From the NCBI RefSeq assembly GCF_036067295.1, contig NZ_CP107954.1:1488001-1552000 (forward strand): a stretch of DNA of 64,000 bases, written 5' to 3'. Source of the DNA: Kribbella sp. NBC_00382 (lineage in GTDB: Bacteria > Actinomycetota > Actinomycetes > Propionibacteriales > Kribbellaceae). Within the stretch, counting starts at the first letter, position 1. The number at the start of each line of letters is the position of its first letter. The position numbers and the translations under genes are program-made. Positions 1-9,046 of this stretch are shown here, one piece after another. The notes under the pieces are model-generated. The model made no database searches. It saw nothing but the letters and a program-made list of their open reading frames with translations, and was not told where the DNA came from.

Positions 1-119
1 TCTGACTCATGGCTTCAGGTTAGCGGTGCGGCTGTTCGACTTCGTTCGAATTCCGCGACCCGGTCGATCGCCGCGCTACATGCTCCTTCGGCAACCGCCC
101 CGGCCGAAAGGACTTCCCC

Positions 120-397
120 ATGCCCGCAGCGAGCAACTCCCCCGGATCCGACACCGGTTGGGGGATCACCGTCAACTTCTTCCGTCGTACGTTCGCAGTC
201 CTCGCCGGTGCCCTCGTTCTGATCGCCGGCGGGGTGACCGCGGCGTCCGCTTCCACGACCGGCGCCCCGCCGGCATCGGGCACCACATCGAAGGCAAGTG
301 CGTCCGCTTCATGCTGTACGAGTTGAAGGACGGCGTGACGCGCAATCCCACCATCTGGAGCGCCTGGATCGGCACGGAGTACGGGTCCCCCTGCTAG
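120..397 (+). pseudogene. Small secreted protein, apparently frameshifted
   Basis: An AAAGGA ribosome site lies 7 bases before the ATG at 120. That frame starts with a short polar stretch and then a signal-peptide-like segment: basic FFRR, a hydrophobic core, and an ASAS end near residue 45. It stops at 326. From about 265 a second frame, ending with TAG at 395-397, reads like a folded protein end (HIEGKCVRFMLYELKDG, then TIWSAWIGTEYGSPC, two cysteines). Joining the two needs a -1/+2 shift somewhere in 255-300. The joined product would be about 90 residues, exported, with a possible disulfide. The family is not recognised. It may be a decayed gene or a base-call error; the signal peptide is the firmest part. 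The end overlaps the convergent regulator by 4 bases. Confidence 0.45.
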
Positions 398-2832
398 GTG
401 ATCCGGGCGAGGGCTGCCTCGGCGCGCTGTAGTTCGTAGCGGTCCTCGATGCGTTCGGCGTCCTCCAGCGCAATGCGGTGCTGTTCAGCCGCCTCAGCGA
501 CTCGGCCGGCTGCTGTCAGGGCATGGCCGTAGTCGTTGCGCACTTCGATGGTGAACGGCCTGCTGCCGAGCCGGTCGGCCAGATCGAGCGCCTGCTCGTG
601 GAGCTCGATCGCATCGTCGATCCGGCCGGCTGCCCGGTGCAGCCGGCCGAGGCAGTTCAGGCAGTCGCTCTCACAGTTCACGAACGCGATCCGGCGAGAC
701 AGCTCCAGCGCCTCTTCGAACCCCTGCCACGCCTGGTCAACGCGGCCCAGCGCCTCGCAAGCGACGGCCACGTTGTTGAGGGCGAACGCCTCCTCGAAGG
801 TGTCCGTGCCCAGCTTCCGGCTGATCATGAGCCCCTGCTCGAACAGCTCCAGGGCGATCCCGGGTCGGTCGAGCCGTAGCTGCGGCCAGCCTTGGCCGGC
901 CAGCGTCGTGGTCATCCCGGTCAGGTTGCCCTCTGCCTCGAACAGCCCGTACGCCTCCCGCTGACCGTCGATCGCCTGCGCGTAGGCGCCGAGCCGATAG
1001 TGGCCGAGGGCAACATTCGACAACCCGCTCGCCTCGCCGAGCCGGTTGCCCGCCAGCCGGGCATAGTCCAGCGCCTGTTGATAGGCCGCGCGGCCGTCGG
1101 CGTACCGGCCGAGTCGCCAGTACAGGCCGCCGAGACTGTTGTACGACCGGCCGCGCACCTTGTCGGTCTTCGCGCAGCGGATCGCCGTCAGGTGCAGTAC
1201 CTCCGCGCCACTGAACAGGCTTGCGGTGCCGAGGTAGTACATCAAGGTCGCCGACACCCCGGTCGCGTACTCCGGGCGCCCGTGGTCGGCCGCATACAAC
1301 GCGGTGGCGATCAGGTTGGACCGCTCGGCCTCGAGCCAGTCCCGCCCCGCGTCCCGGTCGGCGAACTCCAGCGCGAACCGCCCGGGATGCTCGACGATCC
1401 ATTGCTTCTCGGTCAGCTCGATCCGCTCGCGGTCCTGTGGCGCATAGGCCACGGCGGCGGCCGCGACCGTCTTGCGGTAGTAGTCGAAGAGGCCGTCGAG
1501 GGCGGCCCGGCGTACCGACGCGGGGTCGTCGTCCCGGCCCTGGTCGGAGGCGAGCAGGCGGATCAGATCGTGCAGCTCGTAGCGGCCGGATCGCTCCTCC
1601 AGGAGATTCATCTGGACCAGCTTGGCCAGCTGCTCGCGGGCCGGCTCGATGGTCAGATCCGCGAGGGCGGCAGCGGCGTACGCGTCGAAATCGCGGCCCG
1701 GATGGAGGGCTAGCAGGCGGAGCATTCGGCGTACCGGGGGCTGTAATGCCTGGTAGGACAGGGAAAGCGAGGCTGCGACGCCGTCGTCGAGCCGGAGCCG
1801 CGCAGTGTGTTCCTGGAGGCGTTCGAGGTGGTCGGCGAGGGTCCAGTCGGGCTGCGCGCTGATGCGTCCGGCCAGGACCGCGAGAGCGAGCGGGAGGTGG
1901 CCGACCAACTCGGTGATCCGGGTGGCCGCGACCGGCTCGCGATCGACCTTGTCCCCGGCCGCTCGCCGGAGCAGTACCGCCGACTCGGCCGGGTCGAACA
2001 CCTCCAGACCGATCCGGTGAGCGTTGGTCATCCGGCGGCGACTCGTGATCAGGGTGAACGCATTCTTCGCGGTGAGCGGCTGCACCTGGTCGTCGGAGGC
2101 CGCGTTGTCGAGCAGTACGACGGTCCGGCGGCCCTCGATGATCTGGTCGAACAGCTGCGAGCGCGCCGACAGGTCCAGCCCGTGGATCCGGCTCCCGGAG
2201 ACGCCGAGCCGTCGCAGGAAGCCGTCGAGCACGGCCGCCGGATCGGCGGGTGGCCGTACCGGGTCGTACCCGCGGAGGTTCACGGAGAACTCAAGCTCGA
2301 CGTCAGCCAGCCTGTTGACGACCCGGCTGGCCAGCGTGGTCTTGCCGACTCCAGGCATCCCGTCGATGCAGACGAGCCGATGCGTCTCCAACGCAGTGGC
2401 CGCCGCCAGTACGGTGGATGCCCGCCCGACGAAGGCATCCCCATCGGACTCCACTCGGCCGCCGACCTGCACCACCGAGGCGTCCGCGGCCAGCCCGGAC
2501 ACCACCTGATGCGCCTGCCGCCACTCTGCCGCGCGCGACTCGTCGCCCAGGACGACGCGGGCGATGTCGACCACCAGCTCGACGTCGAGCCTGGTCCGCC
2601 CCGGCGACAGACACCGGTACGTCGTGTTGAACGCAGGCAGCTCGGCGATCCCCCGCTCCTGCCGGGACCGCACCACCCGCCGATGGATCTCCCGATAGGA
2701 CAACCCCGACCAGACCTGCAAGGCCCGCAACCGGGCCCCGAGCTCATCAACCGTACGCACACCACCCGGCTCCGGCGCCCGACCCTCCACCAATCGCCTC
2801 CCCAGATGCGAAGGCTCAACCCTAGAGCTCAT
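394..2832 (-). CDS. NB-ARC/TPR transcriptional regulator (AfsR-like, without SARP domain)
   Basis: A protein of about 812 residues. The N-terminal ~110 residues form a helix-turn-helix-like domain (RLRALQVWSGLSYREIHRRV). This is followed by an NB-ARC-type ATPase with a P-loop (DGMPGVGKTTLASRVV) and a Walker-B-like run (TVVLLDNA). The C-terminal half is tetratricopeptide repeats of the A-YxRLGxYxxA type. This is the signal-sensing half of AfsR-family regulators, but the winged-helix SARP/BTAD DNA-binding domains are absent, so DNA binding would rest on the N-terminal domain. The start is uncertain: ATG 2832 follows AGGTG by 11 bases, while the in-frame GTG at 2847 has no clear site. It stands alone and diverges from the S15 peptidase. 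It likely acts in the cytoplasm as a nucleotide-gated regulator; the ligand and targets cannot be read. Confidence 0.8.
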   Translation of the reverse strand: MSSRVEPSHLGRRLVEGRAPEPGGVRTVDELGARLRALQVWSGLSYREIHRRVVRSRQERGIAELPAFNTTYRCLSPGRTRLDVELVVDIARVVLGDESRAAEWRQAHQVVSGLAADASVVQVGGRVESDGDAFVGRASTVLAAATALETHRLVCIDGMPGVGKTTLASRVVNRLADVELEFSVNLRGYDPVRPPADPAAVLDGFLRRLGVSGSRIHGLDLSARSQLFDQIIEGRRTVVLLDNAASDDQVQPLTAKNAFTLITSRRRMTNAHRIGLEVFDPAESAVLLRRAAGDKVDREPVAATRITELVGHLPLALAVLAGRISAQPDWTLADHLERLQEHTARLRLDDGVAASLSLSYQALQPPVRRMLRLLALHPGRDFDAYAAAALADLTIEPAREQLAKLVQMNLLEERSGRYELHDLIRLLASDQGRDDDPASVRRAALDGLFDYYRKTVAAAAVAYAPQDRERIELTEKQWIVEHPGRFALEFADRDAGRDWLEAERSNLIATALYAADHGRPEYATGVSATLMYYLGTASLFSGAEVLHLTAIRCAKTDKVRGRSYNSLGGLYWRLGRYADGRAAYQQALDYARLAGNRLGEASGLSNVALGHYRLGAYAQAIDGQREAYGLFEAEGNLTGMTTTLAGQGWPQLRLDRPGIALELFEQGLMISRKLGTDTFEEAFALNNVAVACEALGRVDQAWQGFEEALELSRRIAFVNCESDCLNCLGRLHRAAGRIDDAIELHEQALDLADRLGSRPFTIEVRNDYGHALTAAGRVAEAAEQHRIALEDAERIEDRYELQRAEAALARIT

Positions 2833-2969
2833 TGGGGACCAATTCACCTGGTTCGAAGGAATTCCCTTGCGATCGGGCCGCGGCCGTTAATTAATTGCCG
2901 GGCGCTGGGCGGCACCGGATGATGCAGCCAACAGGTTCGGGGGCGACGACAACCCGTGAGGTGGACCGA

Positions 2970-5048
2970 ATGAGACGACGTGTTCGTGGAGTGACCGGCG
3001 CCGCGGCGGCGGCCGCCCTGGTGGTGGGGGCACTGGTTGCCACCGCGCCGGTGGCCGCGCAGGCGCAGGGCGTGAAACCAACCTTCGTGAACGGCTTGGC
3101 ACAAGATGTCTTCTCGACCAACCCGGCCGACTGGTACAGCGGCGAGGTCTGGGTGCAGGCGCCCTTCGACTCCGACGGGGACGGTCGCGCCGACCGGATC
3201 CACGCGGACTTCACCGCCCCCGGCGAGGTGCTGACCGACGGCCTGAAGGTGCCGGTCATCTTCGAGGACAGCCCGTACTACGCCGGCCTCAACGACGCTG
3301 CGAACTGGGGAGTCGACCACCCCCTCGGCCAGCCGCCGGCATCGCGGGTGACCACGCCCTTCCAGGAGGGCCGCGAGACCAGCCCGGTGATCAGCACCAT
3401 CTACGAGTCCCGTTGGGTGCCCCGGGGATTCGCGGTCGTCCACGCGGAGTCGCCCGGCACCGGCCACTCGGACGGTTGCCCGACCTCGGGCGGTAGCAAC
3501 GAGACGCTGGCCGGCAAGGCGGTGATCGACTGGCTCAACGGTCGCGCCCCGGCGTACACGACTCAAGACGGTGACACCCCGGCGGTCGCATCCTGGACGA
3601 CCGGCAAGGTCGGGATGATGGGGACGTCCTACAACGGGACGATTCCTGAGGCGGTCGCGACTACCGGCGTACAGGGTCTGGAGGCGATCGTTCCGATCTC
3701 GGCGATCTCCGACTGGTACGACTACTACCGCGCCAACGGCATGGTCCGGGCGCCGGGCACGTACCAGGGCGAGGACCTCGACGTCCTCGCCGACGCGGTG
3801 TACTCGCGGCTGGACGAGCACACGCAGCGGACGATCTGCCAGCCGGTGCTCGACGAGCTGAAGGCGAAGCAGGACCGGGCCACCGGCGATCGCAGCGCCT
3901 TCTGGCAGGAACGCAACTACATGAAGGACGTGCACAACGTGCACGCCGCCGCGTTGGTTGCGCACGGCAACAACGACTTCAACGTGATGACGAAGAACGC
4001 GGCCCAGTTCTACGACGCCTTGAAGAAGCAGGGCGTGCCGCACATGTTCTACTTCCACCAGGGCGGGCACGGCGGAGCGCCGCCGGACGTGCTGATCAAC
4101 TACTGGTTCACGCGGTACCTGTTCGGCGTGGAGAACGGTGTCGAGCAACTGCCGCGCTCCTGGGTCGTCCGTGAGCCGGCATCCTGCCCGGCCCGGCAGA
4201 GCACGGTGACCGGCGACCAGGCGAACACCGCCACGTTGACGGTCGCGGACACCAGCGCGTTCCGGATCGGGTTCACCCTGACGGTCCCGCAGACCAACGC
4301 CAACGGGACGATCACGAACACGACGCGACTGATCTCCAACATCCCTGACGCGACCCACTTGGTGCTGTCCTCGGCCGTCGCGACCGGCACCGGCCAGAAG
4401 GTTGCCGGAGGCACCATCGTCAACCTGGTCTGCAACACCGCCAACCCCACCCCGTACGCCGAATGGCCCGACCCCGCCACCTCGGGCGTCGACCTCCGCT
4501 TCACCCCGGGCGGCAACGCTCGCGGCGGTCTCACCGTCGGCAAGGACGGAAGCGTCCGGGAGACCCTGGTCGACAACGTCGCGATCAGTGCGACCGCGTC
4601 AGCCAACGCGGCCTCGTCCGCCGAACGCCTGATCTACCAGACCGGCCCGCTGACCAAGCCCGTCCGGATCAGCGGTACCCCGACCGTCTCACTCAAGGTC
4701 GCCTTCAGCGCTGCCAAGGCAAACCTGTCGGTGGCGTTGGTCAGCTATGCCCCGAACGGCACGGCCACGATCCTCACTCGCGGCTGGCGCGATCCCTCCA
4801 ACACCGAGTCCGACTGGTTCGAGACGCCGATCCGGATCGGCGCCACCGACCGGGTCGACGTCGACCTGCAGCCGAAGGACAGCGTCGTACCGGCCGGCAA
4901 CCGCCTCGCCCTGATGGTGCTGTCCAGCGACCAGGAGTTCACCATCCGGCCACCGGCGGGCACGCAGGTCACGCTGAACCTGCACGGCAGTTCGTTCAAC
5001 CTCCCGGTCGTAGGTGGCCGCGCGGCGTTCGTCGCTGCGACCTCCTAG
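2970..5048 (+). CDS. Secreted Xaa-Pro dipeptidyl-peptidase-like hydrolase (family S15)
   Basis: 692 residues. I chose ATG 2970 because a GAGGTGG site sits about 6 bases upstream and the protein then opens with a proper signal peptide (MRRRVRG, an Ala-rich hydrophobic core, VAAQAQG). The alpha/beta-hydrolase domain has the nucleophile elbow GTSYNG (Ser220), Asp336 in GNNDFNV and His367 in HQGGHGG, in the right order and spacing for S15/CocE enzymes. The last ~180 residues match the jelly-roll C-terminal domain of the family. Between them (about residues 410-490) is an extra beta-rich, Thr/Asn-rich segment (TATLTVADTSAF, TGTGQKVAGGTIVNLVC) that the core family lacks. The probable role is extracellular peptide or ester hydrolysis. 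Confidence 0.85.
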   Translation: MRRRVRGVTGAAAAAALVVGALVATAPVAAQAQGVKPTFVNGLAQDVFSTNPADWYSGEVWVQAPFDSDGDGRADRIHADFTAPGEVLTDGLKVPVIFEDSPYYAGLNDAANWGVDHPLGQPPASRVTTPFQEGRETSPVISTIYESRWVPRGFAVVHAESPGTGHSDGCPTSGGSNETLAGKAVIDWLNGRAPAYTTQDGDTPAVASWTTGKVGMMGTSYNGTIPEAVATTGVQGLEAIVPISAISDWYDYYRANGMVRAPGTYQGEDLDVLADAVYSRLDEHTQRTICQPVLDELKAKQDRATGDRSAFWQERNYMKDVHNVHAAALVAHGNNDFNVMTKNAAQFYDALKKQGVPHMFYFHQGGHGGAPPDVLINYWFTRYLFGVENGVEQLPRSWVVREPASCPARQSTVTGDQANTATLTVADTSAFRIGFTLTVPQTNANGTITNTTRLISNIPDATHLVLSSAVATGTGQKVAGGTIVNLVCNTANPTPYAEWPDPATSGVDLRFTPGGNARGGLTVGKDGSVRETLVDNVAISATASANAASSAERLIYQTGPLTKPVRISGTPTVSLKVAFSAAKANLSVALVSYAPNGTATILTRGWRDPSNTESDWFETPIRIGATDRVDVDLQPKDSVVPAGNRLALMVLSSDQEFTIRPPAGTQVTLNLHGSSFNLPVVGGRAAFVAATS

Positions 5049-5051
5049 TAC

Positions 5052-6488
5052 TCAGGCGGTTCTCCGGGAACGGAGGATGCCCCAGGCAACAAGTGCGGCC
5101 GCGACGGCGGTGATGGCAAGCCCCGCAACCATCACCGCCCCGCGGAACTGGCTGGTCTGCTGGGCGCTCCAGTGCGAAGTGGCGATGCTGCCGGTGAATA
5201 GTGCGGCGAGGATGGTGCCGGTGATCGCGATACCGGCACCAGAGGTGACCTCACCGGCGGTGTCGACCAAGGCCGCGCCGATCGTGGTCCGGTTCTCCGG
5301 CAGGCCGCGGAGCACGTTGGTACCGGCGACCAGTCCGACCACTCGCATACCGGCGGCTACGAGCACGAGGGCCAGTGCGATCCACGGGTAGCCGTTCCTG
5401 CCCAGCAGTGCATAGACGACGAGTCCGGCGACGACTGCTCCGGCGCTGAGCCGGGCCGCCCAGTCGAGACCGACCAGCTTCACGAACGGGTTGACGAACG
5501 CGCTGCCGGCCAGCAACACGATGACCTGCGGCAACATACCGATCGCTGCGAGAGCGGGCGACCATCCCCAGTCGAGCTGCAGTTGCAGTGTCACCAGGTA
5601 GCTGAGGCCGGAGACCGCGAGCGCGGAGGCGGCCTTGAACGCCAGGCCGCTGGAGACGAGCGGGTGGGCGACGAGCTTCGGGTCGAGCAGCGGATAGCGC
5701 GCCGATCGCTCGCGGAGGTAGTACGCGATGGCGCTCATGGCAGCGGCCGCCGCGACGGCCCAGGGGAGCCACGAGTTGGCGCCCTCGTTGACGAACAGGG
5801 TCGGCGCGATGAGGGCGAGCACGATCGCCGCCGTACCGAGCAGCGCGCCCGTGACGTCGAGCGGGTCGCGATGCAGGTCAGCCGGTTTGTCGGCGGCGAT
5901 ACCGGTCCGTACGCCGATGATCGCGAGCGCTGCGATCGGTACGTTCACCAGCAGCAGTACCTGCCAGGGCGCGATCGCGAGGACGAAGCCGCCGGTGGTC
6001 GGCCCGATCGCGAGCCCGATCATGCCCACGGTCGAGATCAGGTTCAGCGCGCGGAGCCGGAGCCCGTCGTCGCCGAACAGCCGGAAGGCCAGCGCCATCG
6101 ATCCGGGCGTCGTCATCGCGGCCGCGATTCCCATCGCCACTCGGACGGCGATCAGCTGCTCCGCAGTACTGACGAAGGCGGTCGCCAGACTCGCGAGGCC
6201 GAGCAGGACCAGGCCGATCAGCATGATCCGGCGCCGGCCGAGCCGGTCGGCGATCGCGCCGGCCGCGAGCATCAGGCCGCCGAACACCACCGCGTAGGCG
6301 CCGGTCGCCCATTGCAGCGCCGTCGTCGAGGCGCGCAACTCGCGGCCGATGGTGGGCAGCGCGACATTCAGGATCGAGTTGTCGAGCATCTCGAAGAGAA
6401 ACACCGCGGCGAGCCCGGCCAGGGCCACCCAGGCCTCTCGTAGCGATCGAGGCTCGCGGACGACAATGGTGGACTCTTGAGATGACAT
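5052..6488 (-). CDS. MFS drug-efflux transporter (DHA2-like, 14 TM)
   Basis: 478 residues with about 14 hydrophobic segments. The N-terminal part carries the MFS pattern ending in GAIADRLGRRRIMLIG, and later there is an antiporter-like segment (IGLAIGPTTGGFVLAI). It resembles proton-driven multidrug exporters of the EmrB/QacA group. It diverges from a TetR gene 49 bases away with a palindrome in between, the usual layout of a pump controlled by its own repressor. No good Shine-Dalgarno lies before the ATG at 6488. The substrate is unknown. Confidence 0.85.
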   Translation of the reverse strand: MSSQESTIVVREPRSLREAWVALAGLAAVFLFEMLDNSILNVALPTIGRELRASTTALQWATGAYAVVFGGLMLAAGAIADRLGRRRIMLIGLVLLGLASLATAFVSTAEQLIAVRVAMGIAAAMTTPGSMALAFRLFGDDGLRLRALNLISTVGMIGLAIGPTTGGFVLAIAPWQVLLLVNVPIAALAIIGVRTGIAADKPADLHRDPLDVTGALLGTAAIVLALIAPTLFVNEGANSWLPWAVAAAAAMSAIAYYLRERSARYPLLDPKLVAHPLVSSGLAFKAASALAVSGLSYLVTLQLQLDWGWSPALAAIGMLPQVIVLLAGSAFVNPFVKLVGLDWAARLSAGAVVAGLVVYALLGRNGYPWIALALVLVAAGMRVVGLVAGTNVLRGLPENRTTIGAALVDTAGEVTSGAGIAITGTILAALFTGSIATSHWSAQQTSQFRGAVMVAGLAITAVAAALVAWGILRSRRTA

Positions 6489-6504
6489 GCCACTAGGTTA
6501 TGTC

Positions 6505-6516
6505 ACTAAGTTTAGT
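6505..6516. promoter_or_regulatory. Putative TetR operator between MFS and tetR
   Basis: The perfect arms ACTAA/TTAGT with a 2-base centre lie in the 49-bp divergent gap. A related half, ACTAGGTTA, lies 14 bases to the left. The gap is AT-rich against its surroundings. The likely binding protein is the adjacent TetR regulator (inference). Confidence 0.5.
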
Positions 6517-6537
6517 TACACAAGAAAGTGAGGATGC

Positions 6538-7134
6538 ATGCCTCGGACCAGTGCGCGCGGCGGCCCCCAGACACGGGCGCGAATCCTGTCGGTCGCGGCC
6601 GGCCTTTTCCTCGAGCGCGGGTACGACCAGGTGACGATCGCTGAGATCGCGCGCGAGTCAGGCGTCTCGAGCGTCACGGTCTTCAACCACTTCCCCCGCA
6701 AGGAAGACCTCTTCCTGGACCGGGTGGACGACGCCCACGAGTTCCTGCGCTCGGCGGTCCGCGCGCCCGGCGTCGACGTACTGGACTCCCTGCAAGCCCT
6801 GACCTCCCAACTGGCCGACGACCACCACCCCTTGTCCGGCCTCAACAAGCGCTCCCTCTCGTTCTTCCGCACGGTGGCCGGCTCCCCCGCCCTGATCGCC
6901 CGCGCCCGAGAACTGGCCGCTGACCTCCAGCAAACCCTCACCGAAGAACTGGCCCAGACCTTCAAAGGCGACCCGGCGCTGCTGGCCGCATTCTTCATGG
7001 CCGGCTACACCACGGTCCTGCTAGAAACAGCCCGTCAGCGCCTGGCCGAGTCCCCCGGAGCCACCGTGGAAGCCGACCACCGCACTCGCCTGGACCACCT
7101 CTTCACAGCCCTCCGACAGGGAGTCGCATCGTGA
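6538..7134 (+). CDS. TetR-family transcriptional regulator
   Basis: 198 residues. The N-terminal helix-turn-helix is typical: ARILSVAAGLFLERGYDQVT, then IAEIARESGVSSVTVFNHFP. The C-terminal ligand domain is variable. A GTGAGG site precedes the ATG. It probably represses the divergent MFS pump and itself through the palindrome in the gap. The stop codon overlaps the GTG of the next gene (GTGA), so the broken S51 peptidase was co-transcribed with it. Confidence 0.88.
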   Translation: MPRTSARGGPQTRARILSVAAGLFLERGYDQVTIAEIARESGVSSVTVFNHFPRKEDLFLDRVDDAHEFLRSAVRAPGVDVLDSLQALTSQLADDHHPLSGLNKRSLSFFRTVAGSPALIARARELAADLQQTLTEELAQTFKGDPALLAAFFMAGYTTVLLETARQRLAESPGATVEADHRTRLDHLFTALRQGVAS

Positions 7135-7798
7135 AGCTTCTCCTCACCTCCGGAGGCGTCACGAACGACAGCATCCGCGACGCCCTGGAGGACCTGCTAG
7201 GCAAACCGATCCCCGAATCCCATGCCCTCTACATCCCCACGGCCCAGTGGGGCCACCCGATGTTGGGCCCCGCCTCAGTGCGAAGCTCCATCGCCAGCGA
7301 GCCACCGTTCCACCTGCTGACCAGCCTCGGCTGGGCGTCCCTAGGCGTCCTAGAACTCACCGCCCTACCCAGCATCGGCAAGGACCGCTGGGCGCCGTCT
7401 GCCAAGAGGCCGAGGTCCTCCTGGCAGACGGCGGCGAAACGACATACCCGTACCACTGGATGCGAGAGTCCGGCCTAGCCGATCTGCTGCCGTCACTACC
7501 CGACACAGTCTGGGTAGGCCTGAGCGCCGGCAGCATGGCGCTGACCCCACGAACCGGCCCCGACTTCGTCCACTGGCCCTCCGCCCCCGACGACCGCGCC
7601 CTCGGCCTCGTCGACTTCTCGATCTACCCCCACCTCGACCACGAACAAATGCCCAGCAACACCATGGCCGACGCAGAACGCTGGGCCGCCGACCTAGCCG
7701 CGCCCGCCTACGCCATAGACGACCAAACCGCCATCAAGGTCACCAACAGCACCGTAGAAATCATCTCCGAAGGCCACTGGAAAGCCTTCCCCGCCTAG
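7131..7798 (+). pseudogene. Peptidase S51 (dipeptidase E-like), frameshifted
   Basis: Two overlapping frames form one S51-type protein. The first (7131-about 7392) begins KLLLTSGGVTNDSIRDAL and runs to GKDRWA. The second continues AVCQEAEVLLADGGETTY, then the nucleophile motif GLSAGSM (Ser codon 7523), a PHLDHEQ block and the end at 7798. Inserting one G after TGGGCG near 7392 would give an uninterrupted DRWAAVCQEAEVLL, so a single-base loss is the simplest reading. The intact product would be about 222 residues. All catalytic features are present otherwise, so either decay is recent or a base is miscalled. It overlaps tetR by 4 bases. An intact relative lies at 21014. Confidence 0.7.
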
Positions 7799-7891
7799 CC
7801 CCCGACTGTCTTGCAGCTACCTGCAAAACCATTGTCCGAACCGGTCAACACCAGATCTCCTGCCAGTAGCCCCTTCACCCCAGGAGACCTC

Positions 7892-8041
7892 ATGACCGCA
7901 CTCCGCAAGACAATCACCCAACTCCTCGCCGCCGCGGCAATCCTCACCCCACTCGCCCTGTCCGTGAGCTCCATAACCCCGGCCCACACCCCACAAGCCA
8001 GCGACTGGCCAAGCGGCGGCAGCTGGTCGCAGGGCAGCTAG
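7892..8041 (+). CDS. Tiny secreted peptide, unknown function
   Basis: 49 residues. An AGGAGA site lies 5 bases before ATG 7892. The product is almost wholly a signal peptide (TALRKTITQLLAAAAILTPL) followed by about 20 residues ending DWPSGGSWSQGS. No family recognised. It stands alone after the broken peptidase. Codon use and the ribosome site support a real gene, but its shortness keeps this moderate. Confidence 0.5.
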   Translation: MTALRKTITQLLAAAAILTPLALSVSSITPAHTPQASDWPSGGSWSQGS

Positions 8042-8656
8042 CCAGGCCACGAGGCCGGCCGACCATTTCCGGGCGGTCTCCGAGCCCAGCCCCGCGCGGA
8101 GATTGCCCCCTCACCTCCACGCGGGCTCGGACACCTCACACGCCGCACCCCCGACGCAGGACCAACCCGGCGCCTGTGCGGCGGCCGGCCTCCACGCAGG
8201 CGCATGCCGCCCACCTCGCAACCCGGCCGGCCAACTCAGTGGTCGAACCGCGCGACGCAGGCACGCCAACTACGAGGGCGGCCAACCGGCGCCTTGGCTG
8301 GTAAACACGCCTCCGCAAGCACCTTCAGCTGGTTGCAGAAAGCGAAGAAGAGAAATCGCAATATGGAGTTGGCGAACTACTCATAGTGATCCAAATAGGC
8401 AGCGATGCGACTGAATGTAGCTATTCTTTGGTGCCGACACCCCTGTTAAGCGATCCCCGTTGACGCGTTTAAACGTTTGTTCTTGAAAAGGTTGCGGAAA
8501 GTATTCATTGACAACGATGCACTTGCCCCCGAGGGCGAGATCTAGGGAGCAAGCGTGAGAGAATCATGAATGCATGTAGATGACTCCGGGCGGGGCGTTC
8601 CGAACCGAGCAAGAGTCAGAAGCTGACGGAGTTCATACGCGGCGCGCCCTGGTGGC
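8042..8656. other. Gene-free stretch at the left edge of the island
   Basis: The first ~300 bases are GC-rich like the rest of the chromosome and include one copy of the 33-bp intergenic repeat. From about 8330 the sequence becomes clearly more AT-rich. It contains nested palindromes around CGTTTAAACG (8466-8475) and a TTGACA (8508-8513) without a convincing -10. I see no convincing gene; short open frames here are repeat-derived or lack a ribosome site. Confidence 0.5.
8229..8261 (+). repeat. Intergenic GC-rich repeat, copy A (left of island)
   Basis: It reads GGCCAACTCAGTGGTCG followed by CGCGCGACGCAGG and differs from copy B (12405-12437) at 3 of 33 positions. Same orientation as copies B and C. 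Copies A and B/C bracket the less GC-rich segment, so they may mark where it was inserted or simply be members of a dispersed repeat family. Confidence 0.6.
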
Positions 8657-8842
8657 ATGCAGCTCGACCTCCCACCTGCAGCCATCGGGGTCTACGACCT
8701 GGTATTCACCGATGGGTTGCAGATGATTCGTTGGCAGTGCCGAGTGTTAGGAGGGCCCGAGATGCGGGCAAACGCGCCGCCGGCAAATCCGGTACTTACC
8801 CCCGTCGACTCCAAGTTTCACGGCCGAGGTAGCGGCTGGTGA
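8657..8842 (+). CDS. Possible small protein coupled to the next gene
   Basis: A 61-residue open frame (starts MQLDLPPAAIGVYDLVF). Its stop overlaps the GTG start of the 8839 gene in a GTGA. The overlap is the only positive sign: the upstream TGGTGG is a weak ribosome site and no domain is recognised. Treat as doubtful. Confidence 0.25.
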   Translation: MQLDLPPAAIGVYDLVFTDGLQMIRWQCRVLGGPEMRANAPPANPVLTPVDSKFHGRGSGW

Positions 8843-9024
8843 CCGGCGTAGACGAGCTCACTCCTTCACCCCTAACAGTCATCCCGTTATTGGGGACCAG
8901 GGAGGGAGCACAGGGCGAGCCGACTGCAGAAATCGAGGAGCACTGCGAGCCGCAAGAGGGACATGAAGTCCCTCACCTCGGCTTGTATCTTCGAGGTGAT
9001 GGCAGCTGGGTGTTCGTCCTGTAG
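8839..9024 (+). CDS. Stand-alone VPHLGL-module small protein
   Basis: 61 residues from GTG 8839, with GAGGT about 8 bases upstream. The C-terminal end, HEVPHLGLYLRGDGSWVFVL, matches the ends of two other proteins in this island: SVPHLGLHYEDQIWTV in the 9815 gene and SVPDLDLVYVNGGWIFV in the 11377 gene. Upstream similarity is weaker (LTVIP, GEPTAEIEE). A strong hairpin lies 22 bases after the stop, supporting a real transcript. The function is unknown. It may be a detached copy of the module in the cassette. Confidence 0.5.
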   Translation: MTGVDELTPSPLTVIPLLGTREGAQGEPTAEIEEHCEPQEGHEVPHLGLYLRGDGSWVFVL

Positions 9025-9046
9025 GCGCACCACGGATTCGTCATGG

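Noticed and set aside
2844..4358. 504-residue minus-strand frame opposite the S15 peptidase
   Set aside because: Antisense shadow; the plus strand has signal peptide, catalytic triad and ribosome site.
5251..5772. Alternative frames inside the MFS gene
   Set aside because: Arg/Pro-rich shadows of a membrane protein gene.
8103..8414. 103-residue frame left of the island
   Set aside because: Contains the same repeat-derived peptide, no ribosome site, Pro/Ala/Arg-rich.
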